Below, in pieces: positions 41,314-52,410 of a DNA stretch of 64,000 nucleotides; position 1 is the first letter of the stretch; every line of letters starts with the position of its first letter. The translations under genes were made by a program, and so were the position numbers. The notes under the pieces were generated by a model, which saw nothing but the letters and a program-made list of their open reading frames with translations, had not been told where the DNA came from and made no database searches. Origin of the DNA: Diploptera punctata (lineage: Eukaryota; Arthropoda; Insecta; Blattodea; Blaberidae); the NCBI GenBank assembly GCA_030220185.1, contig JASPKZ010007249.1, positions 186,001-250,000 on the forward strand. The letters run 5' to 3'.

Positions 41314-41689
41314 TTTTTTTTTTTTTGAAGAGTATTACTTTTAGCTCATACTACAGTAGTATCGAATTTAAAGATATTTACATTTTTATCTTATTCTGTA
41401 AAATATTAATGACAATTTTGTAAACTTACCACATTGTAATTTATCCAAAAAAATATGAAAGGATACGATTAACTGTAACTATTTATCTATATTAAAATAT
41501 TCAAAAATATTATAATAATGTCAGAGAATAATAATTTGAAAAATATATAATTATATTCGTGCCTAGACACTAAAAATATCGTAAGCAATTAAATTTTCAT
41601 GGGATTCCGGTTTATGACAATCAATTAAAACTAAAAATTAAAAAAGTAAATAATAGTTTTAAAAAACTAAAATATCACGCTTTATTAGA

Positions 41690-42480
41690 AAACCAAACTA
41701 AAAAATAAACAATAATTTAAAAAACTAAAACAACACACTTTATTAGAAGACCGAACTAAAAAATGAAAAATAATTTTAATTTCCAACACACTTGAGATAA
41801 AATTAAAGTGGTCAACAAAAAAATCATCCCCAACACATCTAGAATAAAACTAAAGTTATCTACAAAACAAAATAATTTTACCATCAAAAGCATGGGGTGC
41901 TTTTTACGGTTTTTATGTTTTCTTCTTAGAGACTTTACTTTTACCAATATCTGTTTGTTATCAAATATATTAATATTGATATAGAGATGGTAAAATTATT
42001 TTTTTTAGATAACTCTAGTTTTATTCTAGATGTGATTTTTTTTGTTGACCATTTTAATTTTATCCCAAGCATATTGGAAATTAAAATTATTTTTCAAGGA
42101 CAGACCATAAAAGGAATTCTGAGATTCTCAAAGAATTACACACAGAATCAGTCATGGAATATGTACAAAAATATAGAAACAACTGGAAATCTCACGTACG
42201 AAGAATGAGCAGAACAAGAATACCACGTCAGATCTTAAATTACCAGCCACCAGGCAAGAGATCTTTGGGCAGACCCTTCAAACGTTGGATTGAGACCGTA
42301 ACAGACCACTAGGTCTATCACATGAAAGGAGGAAGAAGAAGAAAATTATTTTTCATTTTTTAGTTCGGTTTTCTAATAAAGTGTGTTGTTTTAGTTTTTT
42401 AAATTATTACTTATTTTTTTTAGTTTGGTTTTCAAATAAAGCATATTGTTTTAGTTTTTTAAACTATTATTTATTCCATA
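41690..42480. repeat. AT-rich foldback interrupted by a LINE
   Basis: Left arm 41690..41890 and right arm 41985..42480 (minus the LINE insert) are inverted, e.g. TCTAGAATAAAACTAAAGTT against AACTCTAGTTTTATTCTAGA. Right-arm blocks around AAAGTGTGTTGTTTTAG recur twice. Confidence 0.7.
42097..42341 (+). mobile_element. 5'-truncated LINE with 14-bp target duplication
   Basis: Encodes HKRNSEILKELHTESVMEYV, NNWKSHVRRMSRTRIPRQ and SLGRPFKRWIETV with a final stop, the tail of the 59.8-kb LINE family. It ends in (GAAGAA). The perfect duplication AAAATTATTTTTCA flanks it at 42083..42096 and 42342..42355. A textbook target-primed insertion. Confidence 0.88.
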
Positions 42481-43477
42481 CAACATTCTAATGTCACATT
42501 TGTGCTATGTGACTTTTCCATTTTTACTGACATTTAAAACTTCATGGTACAATTCTTAAAATATTTTTTTACAATTATATGTATTTATCTATGTATGCAA
42601 ATTGTGACATATATCTCTCAATGATTATTTCCTAAGTTTTACTGCAGTAATAGTGTGCATGTGCGAACACTTAATGAAACTTGGGCATTTGGCAGGATAT
42701 GTATGGGATAATCCATATGAAATCGGACAGCAAAAAATCTTGCAATTATTTTTTTTAATTTTATGCATCCCTAAATATAGTGAATAAATTTATAAATGTA
42801 TTAATATCAAAATATAATTTTTTATAATTTATAGGTTCATAGTTACGACGATCTAAAATTATCGTAAATATGATAAACTAAAATGTTTATTAATTAATAT
42901 TTCTGAAACAGTAAACAGCAAAGATTTGTTTCAAACGTATTGATATAGGTGATATCATGTAGTTTAAGGATGTTATTTTTATTTTCAGTGTCAATTTTCT
43001 ATTTTATGGCGGTTTACTTCAGAACATATAAAAATGAAAACAAAAAAATACAGGGGATATTACTCATGTAATAAAGATTAATTTCCAGCAGTTACCTTTT
43101 TGGAGGGATGACTAGTTCAGACAATATATATGTTTTTTTATTCTATTTTCGTTAAAACCTGGCAGATCAAAGAACAGCTGTTTCACTTCACAACCAAGGT
43201 CGCGCGCGTAGTTCTTATTGAAACAGCTGACCCGCTTCATCAGCGATTTTTTAACTCTCATTAAATCTAGTAGATTATTTAAATCATTAGAAAAGTTCTA
43301 TTGTTCTGCTTATATGAACACTGTTTTTCCGCTACTTATATATAAACAATTAATTCTTGATAGCTTTTAAGTGTGGATTGTCCGCACGTTGTAAATTCTA
43401 TACTCCAAAAAATGACTGAATACTCTTAAATAATGCATAGTTTCATTCTCTACATTATGTTATAAATTTTATTTTAT

Positions 43478-43526
<49 letters not shown>

Positions 43527-43854
43527 ACTAGTGTCCAAAATTAAAACAACAAACTGAAATTTCGCCTTTCTGAGTCCAATATACAATAGAATAGTACCAA
43601 GTGGCAGTAGAACGTAAGCAAATGTCTGTATAATCATATCCTCTATGTGAGATAGCATTCCTGTCTTTGTAGAATCAATGAAGTGATAACGTCAGTGCAC
43701 CTATCAAAGGGTACTTTATGTTTACTCTCTTTAGTCCCACTTCAGCATTTACTGTGTAAACATTCAGGTGCAGTATGACACAGAGAAGACGCCAGGCAGA
43801 CTCCCTGCGTTGTAGGATGATAGGGAGAAATAAGCTTGGCAGTCTCTAGCTGAT

Positions 43855-44777
43855 GTGGCCACTAGGCTATGTGTATCGTTCTGTTGTTTCCTGGATGTGG
43901 CAACAGTTTGTAGAGGTAGAAAATGTAACCTGAAGACCAGGGCAAGGACGATCAAGAGTCGTCACACAAAGAGAGGATCATTACTTGACAATAAGGGCAA
44001 GACGGTACAGTGTTGTACTGCACAACAACTGGCATCTGACCTCAGAGCATCCACTGGAACATTTGTATCGCGACAAACAGTGTACGGAAGGTTCAACAGA
44101 GAGGTCTTTACTTTCGTGATCACAAAGAAAGACGTCGAGAATGGAGCCAACAACGTGTCAGTTGGATGGACAAACAGTGGACTAATGCCCTCTTTACAGA
44201 TAAGTCCAGATTTGGTCTTCAGAGCGATTCTCGACGGATTTGCATTTGGAGAGAGTCTGGAACAATTTCGGCCATCAAACATTCTGGAAAGATATTTGTA
44301 TGGAGGTGGATCAATAATGTTGTGGGCACGCATTATGATAACTGCTCGAACACCTCTGCAGGAAGTTGTATGGTATACCGACAAGGTTTAACTGCTGCCA
44401 GGTATAGTGACAAGATCTTGTTACCTCATGTACGCTTGTTTCAAGATGCTTTGGGTCCAGACTTCCTGCTGATGGACGATAATGCTCGTCCACACAGAGC
44501 AGCGGTGGTTTATGAATTCCAGTAAATTGAAGACATTGCTGGAATGGATTGGCCTGCTTGGTCTCCCTACTTAAATCCGATAGAGCATGTTTGGGATATG
44601 CTAAAGAGACGAGTTGCTTCACATCATCATCCATCAATCACTCTTGAGGACTTCAGAGTTGCTCTGCAGGAAGAATGGATGTTCATATCTCAAAATCAGA
44701 TGGATGACCTCTTTTGCACCATGCACCGTCGTTGTGAGGCCTGTGTTGCTGCCAGAGGTGATACCACACCATATTGA
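43855..44777 (+). pseudogene. Tc1-like transposase (DD34E), broken
   Basis: N-terminal HTH pieces lie at 43855..44160 in shifting frames. From 44166 one frame runs to 44777 with a single stop at 44523: MDKQWTNALFTDKSRFGLQS (first Asp), LLMDDNARPH (second Asp), then WPAWSPYLNPIEHVWDMLK (catalytic Glu). The C-terminus (MDDLFCTMHRRCEACVAARG) is intact. A frameshift near 44230..44390 also affects the RPSNILERYLYGGGSIM segment. Confidence 0.85.
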
Positions 44778-44924
44778 GCACTTGTAACCACATTTCTTGA
44801 TACTGAGTGTGAACTTAAAATCACTTTAAAAAGAAGAAGATAATTTTTATTTCTGTTATTTCATGAAAAATGATGTTAGAATGTTTACTGAGTTTAATCC
44901 TTTTGTTTTAGTATAAAAAAACTC

Positions 44925-45262
44925 CTGGTGCGACAGGCCTAGAAGGTCCTTAGCCTACCAGCCGGCTGCTGGCCCCTCACATCCACATGTGTCAATCACA
45001 GAGGTGGATAATCATCAGCCAGTGGAGGGGTGACATGTGGTCAGCATGTCAAGTCCCCCAGCCGTTATAGCTGGTTTCCTCAACCTGGAGCCACTACTTA
45101 TTGTAGCTACCCAAATGCCTCACGATGCTGGGTGGGCACCGGTCTCATACTGGCTGAAATACCATGAGAAAATTTCTTCCCCCATGGAGACTCGAACCAG
45201 CGCAAGTCCCATATCTCTGTGCCAAGGCTTCCTACCTTAACCACTCGGCTACGGCGCGGGAC
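44925..45262 (-). repeat. tRNA-derived SINE-E inserted in the Tc1 element
   Basis: Head at the right end (GTCCCGCGCCGTAGCCGAG, with B box GGTTCGAGTC), body with GGCCAGCAGCCGGCTGG. TAGTAT flanks both sides. A second, headless copy lies at 63395..63560. Confidence 0.75.
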
Positions 45263-45348
45263 TGTTCTAGTATGAGCCAGTAATATTTTATGGCACAATT
45301 AAGATAGAAAGTAAACATTTCAATTTGTCACTTTAATTTTGGACACTA

Positions 45349-45392
<44 letters not shown>

Positions 45393-45744
45393 TAATGTGT
45401 GATATTTGTAATTAAGTGGGCAGTTAGTACAAAAATATAAATTTCTTTTTGTATAAGTAATCCATATTGTGTGCTACACACAAAGCAAAAAAATAACTAA
45501 ATATACGCAACAAAAAATATTAACAGACTTTCTTCAAAAGTGCATGTCTGATGTTATATGTTCTGCTTAATGGAACAGTATCATTAATTTATAAAAAGTG
45601 ACGATATTTTAATTCTTACACAGTAGATGTTTATTTATGGAATTTAATTGTTGAAGCGAGAAGTAAAGAGTACTGATACGTTTACTGTGAATTATTAAAC
45701 AAATTATTTATTTTGTTACAAATTTTTCACTACAATTTAAATCT

Positions 45745-45890
45745 CATCAGATGATAGACAATATTAAAATAAATGGTTTGTATGCAGATACAAAAAGGAA
45801 GGCTGAGTTAAGGAAAGAGTGGAGAATGTTGAGTTTGCAGTGAAAGACCTGCTCTTGGGCATAACACTATCATTGATTGAATTTAAATCT
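45745..45890 (+). repeat. SINE-C tail fragment with 11-bp target duplication
   Basis: AATTTAAATCT is duplicated at 45734..45744 and 45880..45890. The insert contains GCAGTGAAAGACCTGCTCTTGG, shared with the SINE-C tail. The matching left-arm position (about 31640) lacks it, so it inserted after the inverted duplication. Confidence 0.7.
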
Positions 45891-45991
45891 AATATTATAA
45901 TAAAAACTCTTACATCATTAATTGAATAAACTGGTATTGATTTTTATTATGTTATAATTACTAATTTCAGTCTTAAATTAACTGTACGGAG

Positions 45992-46975
45992 ATGTTCAGT
46001 TTTTAATAATTCAGGATGGTAAAGTTTCTTGGCACGATTTGTCAATGGTATCATCAAAACATTGACAAATCTTGCCAAGAAACTTTGCCATCCTGAATTA
46101 TTAAAAACTGAACTTAAACATCTCTATACAGTATTCACAGCCAATGGATATATAAACAAAGAAATCAACAGAGCAAACCATCCCAGACGATACAACAAGA
46201 AGGAATCAGAAGAAAAAACGTCAACCAGGGCATTCTTACCTTTCATCAAGAATGTAACTGACCATATTGGAAAACTGCTAAAGAAAGAAGACATAAAAAC
46301 AGTATACAGGCCTACCAGAAAAATCAAAAACCTCAGATCGATTAAAGATCAACTTCATCCTCATCATCAATCAGCAGGCATATACAGGATCCCGTGCAGT
46401 TGCTGCCAAGTGTATATAGGCACCACTAAATGCAGCATCACAACCAGACTTAAAGAACAAGAAAGACACAGCCGGCTTAAGCAGGTGGAAAAGTCGGCAG
46501 TAGCAGAACACTCTCTACTTGAAGGCCATACAGTACAATACAACAACGCAGATATATTATCTAACTGCACACACTATTTTGCCCGTCTGCAACGAGAAGC
46601 CATTGAAATATTCAAACATCAAAATAGTTACAATAGAAAGGAAGAATCGTTAAAAGTCAACAAAGCATGGATATCAGTCTTAAAAAAAGCCAGATGTAAA
46701 CCCCTAATAGAACAATCTACTACAACATCAGACAGCAACCTCATTGGTGCAATGGAAGACCCTAATGCTAACCAACCAGAAGGCAGATATAATTTACGAA
46801 GTAGCAGATTGCGCAGACAACACGTCGCGGATAAATAGGGCAGGTGTCGACAAAATTGCCAGTCTCAAGACAACCCTTGAGGATGCCGGATGCAGTCTCT
46901 GGCGAAACGTCAGGGAACCACAAGCCTCAAGACGGCAAACAGCCCAGAAATCTTCTACAAGATCATCATAATCTA
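45992..46975 (+). mobile_element. Penelope-like element PLE-3, C-terminal part with foldback start
   Basis: A 269-aa frame (46029..46838) covers the RT thumb/linker and the complete GIY-YIG nuclease: SAGIYRIPCSCCQVYIGTTK, then LKEQERHSRLKQVEKSAVAEHS. It is 5' truncated, with a ~55-bp inverted repeat at its start (45992..46050 with 46063..46115), the same twin-inverted end as PLE-1 on a small scale. The family differs clearly from PLE-1 and PLE-2. The frame is open, but RT motifs are missing. Confidence 0.85.
46874..46915 (+). ncRNA. Hammerhead-like motif after the PLE-3 ORF
   Basis: CCCU, UGAGGA (first C of CUGAGGA lost), U, helix II GCCGG/CUGGC, GAAA, ACGU, C, AGGG. CCCU/AGGG gives four helix I pairs. 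The GGC-GAAACGUC block is a frequent signature of PLE 3' ends in other animals. The lost C3 should inactivate this copy. Confidence 0.45.
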
Positions 46976-48730
46976 TATGTGGTTCGATGGTGGGTTATCG
47001 CTGGCTCTATAAACTCTGGCGAATGCGCACTGTTCTATAGGACTTTGAAAATATATCAAGTATGTTTGAGTGCAGTTTTTCCAATGATGTCAATCTATTG
47101 TTTAGAGCGACATAAAATTTTAATAATAGAAATTGCCATAAACAAAATATGACCAAAATAATTAGTATGAATTGTTTTGGGTTCACATCTGTCTTGAAAA
47201 TGTTGCAATAACAAAAGACAAAATAATTTTGGAATCGTTCACACAAAAGAATTAAAAGCCAGCTGGCAAGTGATTATTCAGATTATCCAAATATTTTATT
47301 ACTATTGTGTTTATATATCATCAAAAAGCTAAATCAATAATGAATTTGAAATTGTTCCTTGTTTTAATAACATTTTTGTGCAATAGTGTGTTTTATTGTA
47401 CTTATAGCAGTGGCGACCATGATTGAAAGTTCAACTTCCTAAATTTTGGGATTGCCAACCTAAATAACTATACTGTAATATTACATATTACAGATCTCGT
47501 GCAGGAAGTGAAACCTCTGTCCTTTATGTATAGGCCTATGCAAAAATATATCCAAAAGGTAGTGTTAATATACGTTATATGAAACAAATCACTGCATTTT
47601 AAATGAATTGAACTTTATTTGAAACAATATAAAACAATAAATATGTACATGCTGCCATTTTATGACTAATTGGTGTCACGGCCTGCTGTAGTTTCAACTA
47701 ATAAACATTGTCCATACTGTTAAAGTTAGTCAATTTTTTATAATGAACACAAATATTTCCAACAAAGATATTATTTTACTATTATTTATTATTTTGAAAA
47801 CATTGTGCAAAAAATAATGTACAATGCACGTTTGTGAAGTGTTTTACAGAATCTCGGAAATTAAAAACCGAGTAATATTTCCTCACTTCTGTAAAAACCA
47901 CCTCGCATTGTAATGTACTATTTTCTGTTCACATAAAATACTATGAAAATGAGATGTTTATTATAACTCTATATTTCCTATCAAAATCAAATTGATTCCT
48001 GTTATTATATTAAGGAAACAAGTTCATTTTCTTCAGTAACCACTATTTTTAATACAAAAGTGAGCATAGTTTTTTTAGTAATATTCTTAAATTAATTGAT
48101 ATCACACTCATAACATGATGACATAAGTGTAATGGTGTCAATTGTAAAAAAATTACTATTTTAAATTTTACGTAAAAAATTATATAACATCTTTAATATT
48201 TGATAAGTAGACTTAAAACTTTATGAGAAATGCTACCTTAATATACAAGGAAACATATTAAATTATGCTTATTTAATTAAAAGAAAAGCACTTGATAAAA
48301 AGGGTGTTTTGTTCATTCTAGTGTTATAATGCAGTTCAACTTTCATATCATTACTATTTATGTAACTTAATTTATTTGTACTTATAATTCTGTTTTATTC
48401 AACTTTGAGGATTGAATATAATATTTTTGTTTTATCTTTAAGCCCTAAAATGTGATATGAAGAGTTTTCCCATTTTGTAATTTTATTCTAAAATGATAAT
48501 TTCATCATTTCTTAATTCTTATTTTATTATTAAATGGAGAGAATTCCAGTATTGTCTTGAGATTTCCTATGATTTTTATGCATTTGTAATCAGATCTTAT
48601 CTCTGGAGGATGTGATTTGCTTAGACACACAGGATGCTAAATCATATGGCATCTAGAATTGAAACTCCAATTGCTAGATTTGTACCCAAGGAATAACATA
48701 TATTTTATTTTATTATATAGATGTTTTAAT
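46976..48730. other. AT-rich intergenic DNA, nothing recognised
   Basis: No frame over 102 aa, no paired repeats seen, no tRNA-like boxes. Confidence 0.4.
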
Positions 48731-49154
48731 ATGGGGGTTGTTCAATAAAGAATATCATTATTTTACAGCCATAATTTAACATGTACAAATTTCGAGGTCA
48801 TCCTTATCTGTTCCTTCCCGTGAGTGGTTGGTAAGTTGATATGCATTTTTCAGTATTGACTATAGCTACAGTGGTAGTGAACAATATACTGCTTTGAAAT
48901 TCTGCTTTTATCTCAACAAATCTTCAGCTAAGGCCTATCCAATGGTACAGGAGGCCTATGCAGAGTTTTTCCTTTCCTATAGCACATCTCAAAGATGATG
49001 TAAATTGTTTTAAGGGAGGAGATAATCAATTTAAAAGAAGGTGAACAAGGCATTCCATTTACTGCTCTTATGGAAGAAAATGTCAACACCACTTCTATCA
49101 TAATGAGAGATGATTGAAGAATAATCTTAGGATCACTTTCTGAAATCTTGAAAA

Positions 49155-49857
49155 TAAAACTAAATATATGGTCACACATAAAAATACATTATATAATGGA
49201 AATGGACAGCTAATGACAAATTAGGGAAATTTTGAGGAAGTGGCTGAATTCAAATACCTAGGAACAATAATCACAAACAGGAATGAGATGCACAAGGAAA
49301 TTAATCATAGGCTCAATTCTGGAAATGCATGTTATTATGCATTACAGACTCTTGACTTCCCAACTCCTTTCAAAAAACATTAAACTGAAAATATATAAAA
49401 CTATTATTCTACCAGTTATAATATATGGTTGGGAAATATGGACTCTTACTTTAATGCAGGAAAAGAGATTATGAGTATTTGAGAATAAAGTTCTTAGGAA
49501 AATTTTTGGACCAAAGAGAGATGAACAGACAGGTGAATGGAGAAGACTGCATAACAGTGAATTACATGGTCTTTATAGGAAGCCATATATAATGAAAACA
49601 GTTAAGTCTCGTAGACTGCGATGGGCAGGACATGTGGCACGAATGGGGAATGAAAGACGTGCATGGAAGATTCTTGTAGGAAAACCAGAGAGAAAATGCC
49701 CAGTTGGTAGACCAAGAATGAGATGGGAGAATAACATTAACTATGATTTGAGGGAAGTAGATTATACAGAGGATGATTGGAAAACATTGGCTCAGGATAG
49801 GGGTATATGGAGAGCTTATGTCCGTGAGGCCATGAACCTATGGGTTCATTAGTGCCT
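49155..49857 (+). mobile_element. LINE fragment inserted in mariner
   Basis: Encodes KTKYMVTHKNTLYNGNGQ, VAEFKYLGTIITN, then an 86-aa frame with RRLRWAGHVARMGNERRAWK, PVGRPRMRWENNINYDLREV and WRAYVREAMNLWVH plus stop. This is the best-preserved copy of the tail seen at 25193, 28089 and 32089. Confidence 0.85.
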
Positions 49858-50186
49858 CCTGCACATTGATGACAGAAAACAAGCTGGATACTGCACCACA
49901 ATAATGTAGGCCACATATTACAAAATCATGCTGAATATCTTGCAATAATCAGAGTGAAGTGCATCCCTCACTTTCCCTATAGTCAGGATTTAGCCCTGTT
50001 GAATTTTTTTCTATTCTCTAACCTGAAGAAACACTGTCACAGGAGGCATTTTTCATCTTCAGAAGTGTAGTGAAAGTTGCAGAGGCAATTTTGAAAGGCA
50101 TGTCAAAATATGGTTTCCAATGGCAGAAATGCTGAGGCAAGTACATTGAATTCTGAAGATGAGTAAAGGTATATTGCCAAAAAAAT

Positions 50187-50280
50187 AATGATCATTCTTT
50201 ATTGAACAGCCCTAAAAATAATGATCATTCTTTATTGAACAGCCCCAAAAAATAATGATCATTCTTTATTGAACAGCCCT
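50187..50280 (+). repeat. Triplicated mariner terminus
   Basis: Three consecutive ~32-bp units of AATAATGATCATTCTTTATT plus GAACAGCCC, differing only in the linking A/C run. Confidence 0.85.
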
Positions 50281-50398
50281 TGTAGAATTCATTATAAGGA
50301 CATTGATAAAGTGAATTGTATACTATTACCATAAATTAATATTTTAAGAGAAATGAAAACCATAGAGCATTGAAATTCAAAGCACTGCTTATGTCTTT

Positions 50399-50424
50399 AT
50401 TAAATTATTTTCTTTTCTTTACAG
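50399..50424 (+). promoter_or_regulatory. Splice acceptor of the SIAH-like coding exon
   Basis: A pyrimidine-rich run ending TTTTCTTTACAG|CTTGAA lies nine bases upstream of the start codon. At least one 5' non-coding exon must lie upstream. Confidence 0.75.
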
Positions 50425-50433
50425 CTTGAAATA

Positions 50434-51267
50434 ATGGCAGCGGTGGAACGATCTCCTATCATGAATAAACTTGCAGCTTTAAATGAAAATGTTAATGATA
50501 GTATTATCAGCCTATTTGAATGTCCAGTTTGCTTTGAATACCTTGTTCCTCCAATCTACCAATGTAAAAACTCTCATCATCTCTGTTCAGCATGCAAATC
50601 AAAGATGGACCGATGCCCATCTTGTAAGGAGCCATTTCTTAATGCACGAAGTATATTTGCAGAACAGATTGCTGAATATCTTCTTTATCCATGCAAGAAT
50701 TTAGAAGCAGGATGCTATGAAAAATGTACTCAGAAAGATATCGCAAAGCATCATGCAGTATGTCCACAGCGTCTCTATGAATGTACGTTTAACACAGATT
50801 TATGCGAATGGAAAGGAAGAAATTATGAAATTCAAGCTCATATAAATGAATGTCATAATGAATTTGCATGGATGGAAGAAGAAAATAATATTTTGTACGA
50901 GTTAAATATTTTTGAGGGAACAGATGATCTTCAACTTGTTTCTGCTCATCATGAAATATTCTGGTATAACTTCAAGTCTGATGTGCAGAAAGGTAAAATG
51001 TTTCTTGCTGTTCAGTTAATTGGACTTAAGGATCTGGCTTGTAATTTTACTTATGAGCTCTCTCTCACTGCAGTTGGAGATGATGAAAGATGTATAACCA
51101 TGAAAAATAGAGTTCATTCTGATATTGAGGAAGTAAATAGTATTTATGAAAATGAAAAATGCATTGTACTTGATTTTGCTATGCTGAAGAAGTATGTGGG
51201 TGAAGACAATATTGCATTTATTTTGAGGATTGCAGAAGCAACATCCAAAGTAGAAATGCAAGAATAA
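50434..51267 (+). CDS. SIAH/SINA-type RING E3 ubiquitin ligase
   Basis: An intact 277-aa frame. A C3HC4 RING at residues 30-64 (Cys30, 33, 44, His48, Cys51, 54, 61, 64; FECPVCFEYLVPPIYQCK) binds the E2. It is followed by the two SIAH zinc fingers: Cys87, Cys94, His106, Cys110, then Cys117, Cys124, His136, His141 (YECTFNTDLCEWKGRN). The C-terminal ~130 residues are the SINA substrate-binding beta-sandwich region, more diverged. Length fits SIAH (about 280-310). SIAH proteins ubiquitinate regulators such as Tramtrack in the cytosol and nucleus. Divergence in the sandwich suggests a SIAH-like paralogue rather than the conserved sina orthologue. The whole coding region is one exon. AATAAA follows at 51369. 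Confidence 0.92.
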   Translation: MAAVERSPIMNKLAALNENVNDSIISLFECPVCFEYLVPPIYQCKNSHHLCSACKSKMDRCPSCKEPFLNARSIFAEQIAEYLLYPCKNLEAGCYEKCTQKDIAKHHAVCPQRLYECTFNTDLCEWKGRNYEIQAHINECHNEFAWMEEENNILYELNIFEGTDDLQLVSAHHEIFWYNFKSDVQKGKMFLAVQLIGLKDLACNFTYELSLTAVGDDERCITMKNRVHSDIEEVNSIYENEKCIVLDFAMLKKYVGEDNIAFILRIAEATSKVEMQE

Positions 51268-51368
51268 AAAAAATAATATTGAACTTTGTTTACGAATTAT
51301 TTTCAATAATTAAATAACATTTGTTTTTTGTTCCTAACTATATAAGTTAGTACACTTTAAAAATTGAG

Positions 51369-51374
51369 AATAAA
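51369..51374 (+). terminator. Poly(A) signal of the SIAH-like gene
   Basis: AATAAA about 100 bases after the stop codon; the only canonical hexamer in the first 120 bases of the 3' flank in this orientation. Confidence 0.5.
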
Positions 51375-51858
51375 AAAAGTGGAATTAAAACAATGAAGAA
51401 TCATAGCATTTAGTTCTTTTTTTTTTGAGACATTTCTTCCATAATATTTACTTTTAAATTTAAGTCCCAAATATCTTGACAAGCTAAGAAATAAGCATGA
51501 CTTTGATAACATATCTCAGATATAAGTCTTACATAATGTACTATGCATATGTTTTAATTATTATCATCTAGTAGGTACTCTATATTTTAAGAATTAAATT
51601 AATGTTGTTATTACCTCACCTCATATCCTTTTTCTTTTTCTTCTACTTTTCCCTGTGAAAGTTATAAACTCTATATTTTATTAACAAAGGCAGATAAAAT
51701 GTAACTTTGTCATAAATTCAAAGAAGCAGTTCGACGGCAGAGGCACAGTTTGTTTAATATTACTATTGTATATCAGTTTTTCTTAGTAGATCACTAAATT
51801 TGTCATCTTGTCTAACTTGATTTTGTATAAATTATATTTTCATAAATATATAACATTG

Positions 51859-52070
51859 TTAAATAAGTTTTGTCTGTGTTATTCTTACCTCATACGGTTG
51901 TTTCTGTTAGATATATGTTTCAAGACAAGTTTGTCTCATCTACAGGCTGTAGAAACTGAAGATCGGACAAACATGTCTAACAGAAAAAACCGTGTGAGGT
52001 AAGAATAACACAGACAAAATATATTTAATATGTAAATATTTAATAAGTAAAAACTCATAGTGTTACTTCC
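51859..52070 (+). mobile_element. PLE-type foldback element F9
   Basis: Arms TTATTCTTACCTCATACGGT and complement, tail CATAGTGTTACTTCC. TATTTTCA occurs at both flanks (51836 and about 52076), perhaps an eroded duplication. Each arm keeps a different part of a hammerhead-like core: the right arm CUGAAGA (51956..51962), the left arm (minus) helix II, GAAA and the palindromic ACAUAUAU-C. Confidence 0.6.
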
Positions 52071-52126
52071 TATTGTATTTTCAAATAAAAAAAAGTTTAT
52101 ATTTTACACAAATTATAATAAAAACA

Positions 52127-52410
52127 GTCCACCGCTGTGGTCTCGAGGTAGCGTGCTGCCTTGTCACGCAGCAGGCCCGGGTTCGATCCCCGGTCGGAGC
52201 AGTTTTTATCGGGGTTTTTCCTCACCTGTAAGACAAATGTTAGGAAAACTTTAAGGCCTAAACGGTCCCAGAAATCATATGACCATCATCATCCTTCACC
52301 GGTGTGAAAAGCAACAGGAAGCTACCCTAGTAAAGCTGCAAGCATAGCATTAAAATGCTATGATTGCAGTGAAGGACCTGCCTTCGGGCAGAATTACTAT
52401 GGTTGGATGG
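52127..52410 (+). repeat. tRNA-derived SINE-C
   Basis: Head GTCCACCGCTGTGGTCTCGA with B box GGGTTCGATCCCCGG, shortened body, tail CTGCAAGCATAGC and a GGATGGATAA end. A partial stretch near 51600 (TTACCTCACCTCATATCC) is an isolated foldback arm. Confidence 0.8.

Larger units (their letters stand above)
43526..45351 (+). mobile_element. Tc1-like DNA transposon
   Basis: Terminal repeats CACTAGTGTCCAAAATTAAA and complement, at TA (left) and TG (right). About 1.83 kb including a SINE-E insertion. Confidence 0.85.
42693..45985 (-). repeat. Right arm of the giant inverted repeat
   Basis: 42693..43453 and 45391..45985 pair with the left arm. A Tc1-like element (43526..45351) sits in the TA microsatellite between them, and a short SINE fragment lies at 45745..45879. 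The microsatellite lies at the same relative place as the LINE insertions in the left arm. Confidence 0.75.
48733..50282 (+). mobile_element. mariner relic split by a LINE, right end triplicated
   Basis: Left end GGGGGTTGTTCAATAAAGAA. Right-end complement TTCTTTATTGAACAGCCC is present three times. The transposase relic before the LINE (48780..49150) reads EENVNTTSIIMRDD; after it (49862..50160) it reads LHHDNVGHILQNHAEYL and FPYSQDLALLNFFLFSNLKK, i.e. the second and third Asp regions, in several frames. Confidence 0.75.

Noticed and set aside
46744..47152. Frames overlapping the end of the PLE-3 ORF
   Set aside because: Out-of-frame shadows running through the PLE 3' end; no independent similarity.
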